Positions 28,801 through 40,800 of a stretch of 64,000 nucleotides of DNA are shown in pieces. This DNA comes from Atherinomorus stipes (taxonomy: Eukaryota; Chordata; Actinopteri; Atheriniformes; Atherinidae): NCBI GenBank assembly GCA_023101725.1, contig JALJCO010001097.1, positions 460,344 to 524,343 of the forward strand, written 5' to 3'. Position 1 is the stretch's first letter. Each line of letters begins with the position of its first letter. The position numbers and the translations under genes were made by a program. Under the pieces are notes generated by a model, which saw only the letters and a list, made by a program, of their open reading frames with translations, was not told the origin of the DNA and did no database searches.

Positions 28801-31800
28801 TGTTGCACTTTGACATGCTATCTGTGCAAGTTTCCTTTTGAAATCAAGCTGAAATAATTTATAATAATTTAACTGTGGTAATATTTTAAACACTTAAAAA
28901 TATCATGTACTTCCTGCATTTACTGGTAATTCTCAATGGCTGTGTCCTCTGCTAAAGGAGAAAAATCTCTAAACTACCAGACTTTGTCAAAAGGAGAGTC
29001 TTACTGGTAATAATTTCAAATCACTAAAAATTAGTTCACTTTTTTATTGTGTGTCATCCTAATAATGATCATTTTTAGACCAAAGTCTTTCTCTATCTTT
29101 ATTGCATTCTGGGAATGACAAAACTATATACTGACATTAGTTGTAATAATAACCATTGTGGTTTTAATTCCCACCAGCTCAGCAACGACAGAAAAAAATG
29201 ACTAATGCAGAGCCTCCCTTGACAGATAAGGAATGAATAATGTCTCGTTCAATTTGTATCTGCCTCCTTCTTATCTCAAGCTAAGAAAACTGCCCTTTAA
29301 AGTAGACTGCATAAAGCAGGAATGACATCAGTGTAAAATGAACAGCCAACATGAATATTTACTGTTTTTCACAAAGTCACAAAAAAGGGCTTCAAATCTA
29401 AAGTTACACACATATATAATATTGTTTCTCAGGTCATTATATCTCGGTAAATTAACAATGTTCCTATGAAACTAAACAGGCCAATGGTCCACTCACATCT
29501 CTGGCTTTGCCATAGAAGGCCTCTTGAGATGCTGCCTCCAAAGACCCAATGAAGAACATTGGGTGGGTCTCTCCATACCTACAGAAAAGATACACAAGAT
29601 GTAAACAGTTCATTTTTCAAGCAATTTATTCAACATGTTGCTTTACAACCACACATTATATACAGGGTCTTTGAATAGGCCCCTGACAAAATGCCCACCT
29701 TGAAGAAAATTCGGCAGTAAAGTGAGTTAAGGCTTCCACTTCATTTTCACTATTCTCTGGCACTGCAAGACAAAGAAATAATTACATGGCTGAACTTTGA
29801 ATAGATGTTTGTGGAGCTTAACTCTATATTCAGAGATATACAGTAGTACACTACATAAACATTTTAGAATGTTTTAACTTTACATACTCATGGGTGATTT
29901 CCGACAGCCGGACGAGCTCATCCCAAACATCTCTGAATCGTCCACACCAAATTCTGATGCATCCTCAAAATCATCACCCTCACTGTCACTGATCATGTGG
30001 ACATCTGCACACTGTAAAATTCCATCACTCACATGTTAGTCCACTGTAAAAGCCATCCATGGGTCTGAAGACTACATTTGTATATATTTTTTTATATACC
30101 TCTTCTGTGGGTTCCTGGGCATTGGCTGGTGAGGACCTTCGACAAACACTGAGGTGATGGCAGGGATAGCTGATCCCAGAGAGAGCTAGTGTCATCTAAA
30201 AGCAGAAAAATGTGTTAAATAAATGTGATAGTATCTCATCAATAGTAAAGTCCTAATTCAAAAGTTTTACTCAAATGAAATTAACCAGGAGTGATGGGGT
30301 TGCAAGCTAAACCAGAGCAAATCCAATCTGTTTTGTACACCATATTACCATCTTAAGTGTCCATTTAGAGCTGGGTGTCCCCAGGCAGCAGAAGTAAAGC
30401 TAGAATGGTGATATACTTTGACTTTAAACAAAGGTTTTCTCATCTTTCTAATTAGGAGAGGCAGTGATGTGGTTTCTGTACACCTGCAGTTTGCTGGTAT
30501 ATGTTTTAAGCACGCCTGACTAATGAGCTCTCAAACCCAAAGCTAGGACTGCAAATGTCTGCATTCAGCAGGGACTCATTACGGCTTGTGTCTCCTGGCT
30601 CAGATCCCAAGGGATATCAACAATATAGGCAAGGTTGTTTAAAGGATGTAGTAAGAAACAAAAGAAACCTGGTTTGTAACTTCAACTAAAAATGTCCAAA
30701 TGTCAACATTTTCTAACAATTGAGGCAAGTGTCAACTAAAAGCAGAACTGGTCATCATTTATTCATCTTTGCCTGAATGTAGTGAGATTTCAGAACAAAG
30801 CAACAATATATTCACCAACTCACAAATTGTTAAGAGCCCAACATAATGCCCAGATGCAAAGACTTTTCTGGGAGAGTGCACTTCTAAACAACAGAGAAGA
30901 GGCAGGGCAGGCAAGCTGGGTGCGATAAGAGGCAGAGTGGCTGCTCGTCCCCTGCAGAGGTCCTGTGATCTGGTCTATTGTCAAACACTAAGACACACAA
31001 AGAGCAGCTGGACATGGTTGAATCAAGAGACGATTACATGCAACGCCAATTGGATCTGAAAAGGACTACACAGACTAAAGGGGGCTTCTCTCGAAAGTAA
31101 AGATTCCCCACACAAGCCTAACCTTCTGCAGCAGGAGAGAACACAGTAACCAACAGACCTAATCAACAACATGGAGTCAAATATTCTGTGGTCTCTCGAG
31201 AACTGATAGCAATCAAATATCTGATTAAGTAGCCTGGGGTTTATTGTATATCTGTCATGTTTCCTTATCTTCTCAGTGTTACAGAGTGAGTTAGCAGCAG
31301 CTAAAAGACTTGAATGTTTGTGAAAAATACACAATAGTGGCCAAGCTATGTGCATGTAGGTGCAACTAGGGTTGGGCAGTGTTACATGCAACCTACAATC
31401 ATAACAACTTGTCGACTGTCTGAGATTTCATACCATACTGTTTAAACAGCTGCACGTCTTTCAAAGACTATACAGTTTTACACCATTGAGGCCAATAATA
31501 CAAATTAATGGACAAAAGTGATTTACTTTTATATGCTGATATCAGTAACTTTGGGGGTTTTGCCTCAATGTTATAATTAGTTTACCGGATTAACCAAACA
31601 CAGACATCTTCTCTGGTTATCTTTTTTACAAACCAATAAAGGATTTTCACTAGTTTTCTGATGAAATATACAACACCGTTAAAGATATTGCAAAGTGGAA
31701 AGTCTAACAGTGATGCAACCACGCTTTTTGTCAATTAGTAGTTTTACTGTTGTTTATATAGTGATTTCTCTGCTAAACTGAGAGAATGAACTCTATCACA

Positions 31801-34800
31801 AAAATCCTAGGGAGGCAAACAACCATTTATTGAAGCTTTCAGATAGTTGACCTCTGGATATACTGAAACTGCTTCTAATATTGACCGCTGTGTTTCAAAT
31901 TCCCACCAGCCCAGCAACAAAAGATAGGATATATGAGAAAGCCAGTATCTCCCATGACATTGGAGAAAGAATAATATCTTGATGAGTGTTCCTTCTTTGT
32001 GTTGTCTTAAGCACACTGGCTAGTCTGCCTTGCAATACTGAAACTACATAAACCATGAATGACATCATTGCCAAGGAGACACATCCACACTGACTTTGTT
32101 TTTTTTGTTTTGGGTTTTTTTTTGCAAGAGCATCTCACATTTTACTTATTATAAAGGTTAAATTTATTGAGTGCTCGACACAGACAGCCATGTATATGTA
32201 GATTACAGAAGAAACAGATTGTGTGTCTTGTGTGCCATTGATTAGTGGTAAGTGTTTTCTAGACAATAAGAAGCACACAAGTGTCACAGCAGGAATGGTT
32301 AAGTTCCCCAGGAACACCTACGAAGCACACTTAACTGGATTGCTTCGTCTTTGCTCTAGTAATTCAACTCTAATTTGTTTAGTAGAGCAAAACTGTATTG
32401 AATTGTTTCATTCATATTGGAACACCAGACCTTACAGAAATGGATGGAAGAAGGGTCTACTTAATAGTAAAATTATGATAAGCTAGTCAAAAAACTTATC
32501 ACAAAAGAATGATACTTAATGCATTTAGATCTGAAGTGGTCCCTAAACCTGTGTATGGGAATAAGATGATGTTGCATTAGCTCTGAATGCATTGAAGAAA
32601 GCCATGGCCATGATGGCATAGTATGTACCAAGCATGAGAGTTGAATTAGCACAGACAGCTATAGGAACTGGGCCAAAGAAAGATATAAAGCACTTAAGAA
32701 TGGAAAGAAGTAGCTCAAAGGCCATTTCTTATAATCGAGTGGCAATCAAATGACAGACTCTTAACAGCGATTGCTAAGAGGATCCTAGTAAACTCTTTAC
32801 CCCCACTACCTACAATGAAAAGCTCTTGTCTGAAGACCTTATAAGTGTATAAATAAAGTTGATCACTTCCCCTCTGAAAAACAGCCTGAAGGGTTTGGGC
32901 TGACATTGATGCAAGCATGAGAGGTGGTGGTGGTGGGGTGGGGGGGAGAGTTAAGTGCCACTCAGTCCTCTTCTTCGCTTTGACCCGATGGCTTCTACCA
33001 ATGTTGAGGTACACAAGTGCAGCTTGGCGGCTCAGAGGAAAAACGTGGAAACAAGGTTGAAGCGCCGCAGGGCATGAGGTCCAGGGAGATGAGGTTAACC
33101 CCCCCAAATGACCCTCTCCCAAATCTCCACACAAAAGGAACTGGCTCCTCTTTTTTTGGATTCTTTTAATTAACACTTGCATTGAGGCTCAAAGTATTCA
33201 GGGGCTGATACAGGGAAAGAATTTTCTGTCTCCTATACTCCCACCCTCCTGTCCCTCTCCTCTTCAACCCTTTTTTCTCCTTCCCTACTCTTCTTTTTCT
33301 CCCTTTCTCTCTCTCCATTCTCTCTGTGTTTCATTTTTTCTTTTGTAGTGTAGGCAGTGTTTGGATTAGGTGTCTGGCTGTGAGTGTGAGATAATTACCA
33401 CTGACAGCTGCACTGAAGGCAACCATAACCACAGTTAACCACTTTACTCTACTTTGTCATTTATGGAGCAAGAGAAGAACACTGGGGGTAGAGGAGAGGG
33501 AGTGAAATAAGTCCATGAGTTGAGCAGGAAAAGGGAGAAATAATATGGCTGAAGAACAGGTTTTTTTTACATATTTGCATGAAGACTTGACAGGGGGAAG
33601 CCAAATAAAAAAAGAAAATGGTGAGCTCCATTCTTAATAGTTGATGGTTTTAGGGAACTTTATGTGTAGCTGCAGAAACATGGAGAAACAATTTTAATAA
33701 CTGTTGGCACATTAGGATCAATCAATGTGGGAATAGTACCGTAGTAAAATCTTTCTAATATGGGAGTTTCACAGAAAACAAATTACAAAAGACAGAAAAA
33801 TGAGTCAGACATGCAACCTCAGTTCTGAATGTCACCTGAAGGAAGCTAACTGCTCAAGAGAGAAGAGTGTTACGTCTTAGCTTACTGCTGAGCCCTGTTG
33901 CTAAGGCAACCACTGGGCCCTCTTCAATAAACCCTTGGTTCCACTGGCCTCTATCAGGTAGAGAAGGATTCCATTAATCTCAGCTGGGAAATGGAGGGAG
34001 GTGCTGCCCTACAAGGCAAAGCACCTCAGAAGTTCTTCGGCATTAATACATTAGCAAACACCATGAAACACTGCATAAATGTCAGCAATTACTGGTGAGG
34101 AGGAAGGGTGGGTGGGGGTGGAGGGGTGAGGGGATGCAATAAGGATGTCTTGGTAGCTGTCAATCATTCCAACAGGTGTTGGAGGATGCACTGTAAAACA
34201 AAACTGCTCCAATGAGATGAAGCCTGCCTGGAAATTCTCCAAGCTTAACTGCTTAGGCTAAGGAGAAAGATTGAGAGGAGAAAAGAGAAGAGTCTTGATC
34301 AGTTCATTTTCAACACCAGAGGATGTTGTTGTCCCGATGGCCTCTCAGATCAGCTGCTGCAAAACCCCATCGTCATCATCGTCGGCGCTGTTCAGAGCCG
34401 CTTTGCCAAAGCCACAAGAATCAAGAGGAATTTGAAGGCAGAGCTACATCATGGTGTTTGCAAATAATGCCAGAGTATTTGCTTTAATCTACTTGGAGTA
34501 AAATGAATTCCACCAAGTTTTAACTATTGCAAAGTCCAACATACTTTCCTCTGACTGGGAACTTTTTCCAGTACAACTATGACTGTTGTGATGCACTAAA
34601 CCCAAAGAAAATGAAAAACAAATGCAAAAACAAACATTCACATGAGGACAGTGTGCTTCCTCTCATGATCCTCTCTTTGGCTACTCTAGAATATATTGCA
34701 AACTGTCTTCTAGTTAATCCACAGAAGAGAGAATGTTGGATTGGCGCTTAAAATTTTCCTTGTCAACAAGTGATAGCTGCACTTTGAATTGGCAAATGTG

Positions 34801-37800
34801 CTCCGGGTAAATGTCGCATTAGGGTACCACACATTTGATTCAATCATACACTTCCAAATTATTAAAATTCTAATCGTCTGCATACATATAAGGACATATT
34901 CAAATTACTGTTTTTCTTCAGCATTATCTGTATACTCAAAATGAGCATCATCTGGCATTGCTACTGCTCTCGCTTCCTTACTCCAACACCCTACACAATT
35001 AGAGTACACTCAATAAACTCATCTGTTGTTCACTGCCATTTGACCATGATGCATCCTGATCCAATTTCAATTCTCCATCAGGCCTTGAATAATTCAGAAT
35101 ACAATAAACAATGAAGCACATTGAGTGGACAGTGTCAGAAGGAGTGACGCAACTCATAACAACCAGTTTCTCTGAAAGGTGAGAATTTCTTTCTTACAAA
35201 GTATTTTCTTTCACTTGAACAATATGTGACATAATTAAGCTAACATTACACCTACTCAAAACGCTTTCTCAGAACACAAGTGTAAATGACAAAAGATACT
35301 GATACGATGAGGTAGGTGATCGGTAAGATTAAAACAAAAAACAACAAAACACACACACACACACACAGCTTTCTTTGTCTGCAAAATGCCACCATCTCCA
35401 AGTCGAAACAATCACAATGACAGAGTAAATGTTGGATGCTGTTAAATGTTTTTATGGCCAATATAACAAAACAACTTGCAACAGAATTCTACATACCTTA
35501 TCATCTTTCATGTCTGTCATTAATTAAAGGTGAATTGTGCAGGTTTAAATGCTAAATACTATTCTTTTCTATCCCCCACATGCACATACAATTGCCTGAT
35601 GTGTAGAATGAGCCAATTTCTATTCACTGTAGTTGCCTCTACAGAAATGTTTTTGCATGATCAATGACAGAAATTTGGTTTCGAAACCTCAGGTGCGTGC
35701 ATGTGTGTCTGATGTGCTGCACATGCTCAAACACCTGGCTGCTGCCAGTTTCGTATGCTGTATTCCGCCACCATTAGCACATAACACAGACAACACTAAC
35801 AACTGACGCCTCTCAAACCCCAACTTAGACTCCACCTAAAAGAAAAGAAAAGTTTTGTCCCATCATGTGACGAAAATGGCCAAACTATAGTCTGATCAAT
35901 GCTTTTCTTGGCACACTTTGGGCCCCTTAGTACCAATGTAGCACGGTTTAACCACCACAGCCTACCTGAGTATTGTTGCTGACCATGTCCATCCCTTTAT
36001 GACCACAGTGCAGCATCCTCTGATGGCTATTTTCAGCAGGATAACACGCCATGTCATAAAGTGGGAATAATCTCAGACTGGTTTTTTGAACATGATAGTG
36101 AGTTCATTGTACTCAAATGGCCTCCACAGTCACCAGATCTCAATCCAACAGAGCAGCTTTGGGATGTGGTGGAACGAGAGTCACATCACGGATGTGCAGC
36201 TGACAAATCTGCAGCAACTGCGTGATGCTGTCATGTCAATATGGAGCAAAATCTCTGAGGAATTTTTTCAGTATCGTGTTTAAAAGTGCCCCTGGTATGA
36301 AATTTGAATTTTTTATCATATATTTTAGTTTCCCCAGCCTGCCTATGTCCACTAAGGGGTTAAATTAAAGATTAGTGTTTCCTTTTTCCCTGGGTGTGTC
36401 TGCCTACATAGCGAAATTAGCATTCACATACGGGCTGATTGGCAGTTCGGCATATTTACTCCTAGTGCAGCATATGACGCCATTTACTTCCAGCCAACTG
36501 CCTCCGTCCCCCATACGACACTCTCCAAGTCCCTCCCTCCGAGACCTACGACAACAAACCGACAGCATGGCGTCCAGTTCACATCGGAACTGCTCTGTAC
36601 CTGGTGTACAAAGGACAGCATCAATCTTTTTGTCCTCCCCACTGAAAAGCTTGTGGATGGATTTAATTTCTGCAGGAATGTGCCCGACCAATAAAAATAA
36701 CTAATAGAAAATCTCCCTGCAGCTCCGTCTCCTCCTCAGGAGAGGAGCTTTAGGTCTGCCTGGTTATAACGGCTTCCAGCCACCATGAAAAAACACGTAG
36801 TTTCTAATGAACGTTTCTTATCATGTTCGTGTCTTTTATCTCTGAGAGAAAACTGATGTTTTTGATGATTTCAGTTTATAATTCTTCCCATTGTGCGTGC
36901 GTGTTTAGTTGCGCACATTGACTCGGGTTTGTAATCAGGCCTTCATCATCATCATCATCATCACTGTTTCTGTACTGCTCTGGTCAGACGAAGACAGATC
37001 TAACATGCAGAACTAGTGTAATATACCTTTAGTATTAACTATTAACGGAATTTGGGTCATGGGTGAAAGAAATAATTTAGAGAAACTTGTTGCTGGAATA
37101 TGATGCTGTTTTTTTCTCAAACTCAATTCATACCCACACTGCATCTGCGTCAGGTTGGTGACACCGTCACCGCCCTACATCCTGTATAGGTCTGCAGAGC
37201 CTCAACATGAACCTCTTCAAGCCTGACGTGCAGCCGTGTTCAACAGAACACAGCAACTCTTTTTACTCAAACATGAGTGTGTGGAGAGGCCGCCCTGAAG
37301 ACTGCCGATTACTGCCGAGTGTATGGGCGAGTGCCTCCAGGTATCTCTGTATCACTCCACCTCCTCTCCGCAAGAGCACAATGTTTCAGCAGATGAGGAC
37401 CATAGACACTCATTGACAACAGAAGCACATGGGAGCGTGCCTTCTGGTCCCGCCCACTGTACCTCAGTCATTGTACGCCAGTGCTAACAGTAGTGCTAAC
37501 TAGCGCCTGCTATTCTACAACAAGGCCAAGTTACAGCGAACGATCCTTTCATACAGTATTGAGGTACTTAGAGTGTGACTAAAAAGGGACCAAAAGTCAC
37601 CGGGAATTTCATGCCACTGGCACTTTGAATCTATGCCACGAAGGATTGCATATACACACATGCAAATGTAAATAAACCACACATATACAAAGTAACAGGT
37701 AACCACAGTGATATCACACATTTGAAGGTAAAGCAAAGGTAAGTTGTCATCGACTCAACCCTAAGTGGGCTAGTGTGCAGAGCTAAAAGCAATCTGAAGC

Positions 37801-40800
37801 CTGTCGCTGCCATGTTTATTGGCCCAAACCCCAAGAGATGAGCCTGGGCTAATGAGCTAGACACTAACACTGGCTCCCTACCCGCCTGCTAGGCTAGCCA
37901 AGCCCTGGGCTTTCTCTGTTAATACCTTCAGACGTTTCAATAAGAGGGCTATATAGAGCAGAGGCCATTATTGCACTTCAGTCTCTCTCTTCTCAATGCT
38001 TTTTAATATCTCCTCATACAGGAAAAACAGACACTGCGAGTGTCAGCCAGTGACAGACTGGACCTATGATACCACAATGAGCTCAAATTTATTCATGGTC
38101 TTGGGCCATAATATCAACTAAAGCTATGAGCTGAAGTCCACTGTTCACAAAAAACATTGAAAAACAATAAACAGGTAACATAAAAATTGAAATTTCCTTC
38201 ATGTCAATTTAGCTGGAATGTTTTCATGGAATTTGAAAACAAAGCTATGCTGTTATTTCTAAGCCATAAGAGTATGTTGAAAAAAATCTTATTTCAGCTT
38301 TAAATTGCCCCAAAAATGTGTACTTTTAGAAAATATATAAGTTTGATTAAGAAATAATATTCAGAGTACTTGTGTAATAGCTTCCTAAAGTACTGGTTTT
38401 CAGGCAATGAAAATACACCGTATATTGTTTATAAGTAATTGATCTTATTATGAATAAAAAAAAAAAAACCTCGGATAATAAGACTTCATTCTTTTACTTT
38501 CACTAAAGAAATGTAAGTTACTAGCTCAACCTTCTTTTCTAGTCGTACTGACCACTCAAAGCGCTTTACACTGCAGGTCGCATTCACCCAGTCACACACA
38601 CATTCACACACACATTCATACCCCGATAGGCACATCAGGAGGCAACATGGGGTTCAGTGTCTTGCCCAAGGACACTTCGGCATGCAGTCTAGGGAAGCCT
38701 GGAATCGGTCCCCCAACCCTCCAGTTGAGGGACGACTGCTCTTCCACCTGAGCTACAGCCGCCTGGAGCATGTTTATTCAAAGCTGAGGCCAGTCACTTC
38801 AGATTTGCAACACGATTTGTATTTCTGCAGTAATCCCAGGCTGTTTGCTGATCACATAATTGGAAATCTACAAAGATAATGCCAACGATGTTAAATCTGA
38901 ATTATAGCTGTGTAGTTTGTTTGGTGGTTATTGGCTTTACAGTTGAATTCTCTGGGCTGTTATGGACCAAAACAAAGCAAAATGTTTTCTGTGTCAAGGA
39001 AGTATGCATAAGCTTTTATCGTGGCCCTTTTATGTAAATCAGTGGGTCTTAAAAACTGACCTTTAGGTCAGGTGTTAACGCACTTTGAGTTTATGAAATA
39101 TGAATGAAGGGTAATGGAGAGAAGAGACTGCAGTCACCATAGAACTGAATAAATAAAAAATGTTCATTCTAAAATCCTTTTGTGTTTTTATTTCAGCCAG
39201 CTCTAGCATAGCCCCCATGTAACACTGTATGGAGAATAAAATGTAAAAAAAAAAAAAAAAAGAAAGAAAGAAAGAAAAGAAACAAAGTCAACTTTAACGC
39301 TCGAAATCAAACACCAGTCAAATAAATCTAAAAGCAAAAGGTTAGCCGAGATTTAACACAAGAATGTGTGCCCAGCAGCTTCTCAATGTGGCATGATAAA
39401 CCATCCTAAACAATTAGCATGGAAACACATATGCTGTCAAAGACGGGGTGAGACAAAAGGGGTCAGAGGTTCCTCAAGGTTCTGTATAAGGGCAGCCTCT
39501 GATCAGTTTGCGTGTGTGCAGGGTGAATGGTTGGGAAGAACAACCCTGAGACACTGAGGTCAGTGGGACTCAATGATGTGAGCTTTAATGTCCACAGATG
39601 GAGGACACAGGATGGGAAAAGCCTTTGACATCTTAATTAGCCTCAACATCCATGCTTCTGACAGCCTATATTGGTATGAATTTATATAGTTGGAACAGTT
39701 TTCACTGCAACTGCAATTATAAAAACAATGTGAATTATTGATTTAAAAATTGTGTCATTCAGTAAAGGACTTTGTTTTTTCAATATAGTCTTAAGACTGC
39801 ATGATGGATCCCATAATAAGTAAGAATAACATGTACTACATTTTCCAGTCCACACAGGAAAGGCATTTGTTATAATAGGTCTACATAGCAAATTTTTTGT
39901 TTGTTTTTTCTTTTCAATTCTTAAACTTTTTTGTGCTTGTGCCTCTTACAGAATCATCGGATGCTGATGCTGGCCATCCCTCCCATTGCTGATGCCGGAC
40001 TGGGATGTTTGTCAAATCTGAAATATTTCTCTTCACCTGCAAAAAGAGGACAGTTTCAGTTAAAAATATTTACTAGCAATGCAAAACTCAGGTTGACGTC
40101 AGAAAGCCAAGAAAAGAAAAGTGGCAAACAGCTCAATTTTGACTCTTGTCTAAGATCTCTAATATAGCTAATAGATTTCTAAAAAAAAAATGTTTCTCCT
40201 GGCATCATTGTGATTGTGAAATATTTCTATCACTGCCTCAATACGGTTTACTTAACATAAATAAATTTCAGCAGCTTTCTTCCATTCAGAAGGTTGGAAG
40301 GATGGAGGAAGAGAATGAAGGAGGACACGAGCCAAGAGAAGGGAGGATAGAAAAAACAAAAAAAAGAAAGCCAGTGTTATCAGCATTCCTCAGATGCCAC
40401 GGCTAATTCCCGGCAAAAACAGCCCCACACTCTGAAATGAACAGTATTTCTCTTCTCCCATTCATGCGCGGACGCTGTATCTGCATCACTTAATAACATT
40501 CCTCGGTTTTAAACAGTTAGCAGCCAGCAGCGCCTGTCCCACCAAGCGCCGTGTTACACCCTCCAGTGCGTTGTTGATTTAAAGCCCTAACGCCAGCCTG
40601 ATGTGCGCCGGTCAAAGCTGATCAAAGCCTTGTCGGCGTCTGAGCACTGACGGTGCTGGATTCTAGTGCATTTGTTCGGCAGAATTCTGCCATTCAAGCC
40701 CGCAGGGCTGGACACTGATGCTGAGAAAACTATCTATTGTGGAGCAAAGATCCCTCCATACACGTGGAAAATCCTGTCTTTGTAAAAAGTACTGAGGAGT

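Larger units (their letters stand above)
22062..29496. other. faf1 intron 12, no gene seen
   Basis: Largely unique AT-rich sequence. It contains (ACAAG)n at 22398-22420, (ATAGGTAG)n at 22452-22474, a T run at 25487-25501, a dispersed repeat at 25587-25722, a T run at 27577-27592 and C16 at 27788-27803. Confidence 0.75.
35899..37647 (+). pseudogene. Tc1/mariner transposase remnant, split by an insertion
   Basis: On the + strand 35899-36282 encodes the C-terminal half of a Tc1-type DDE transposase. WPPQSPDLNP and LQQLRDAVMSIWSKISEE are legible, as is the FQQDNTPCH catalytic-region motif further up. It is broken by frameshifts and stops, including within the region before WPPQ. The next expected residues (ESMPRRI) are not adjacent. 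They reappear at 37627-37647 after a 1.34-kb insertion. Neither terminal inverted repeat of the Tc1 was found, so both ends are eroded or deleted. Confidence 0.85.
30196..39949. other. faf1 intron 8, longest intron seen
   Basis: 9.75 kb with no recognised exon. 30196-35890 is mostly unique, with a pyrimidine tract at 33228-33345 and (AC)n at 35346-35369. The Tc1 remnant with its insertion follows, then the SINE at 38535, and A15-20 followed by GAAA units at 39246-39283. Confidence 0.75.

Noticed and set aside
31023..31391. 122-codon minus strand frame in intron 8
   Set aside because: In the sense of faf1 but no conserved counterpart in FAF1 and no splice sites that keep frame between exons 8 and 9.
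32715..33182. 155-codon open frame on the minus strand in intron 8
   Set aside because: No recognisable domain; Pro run comes from a GGT/GGG simple repeat, and there is no splice or promoter context. Composition fits chance.
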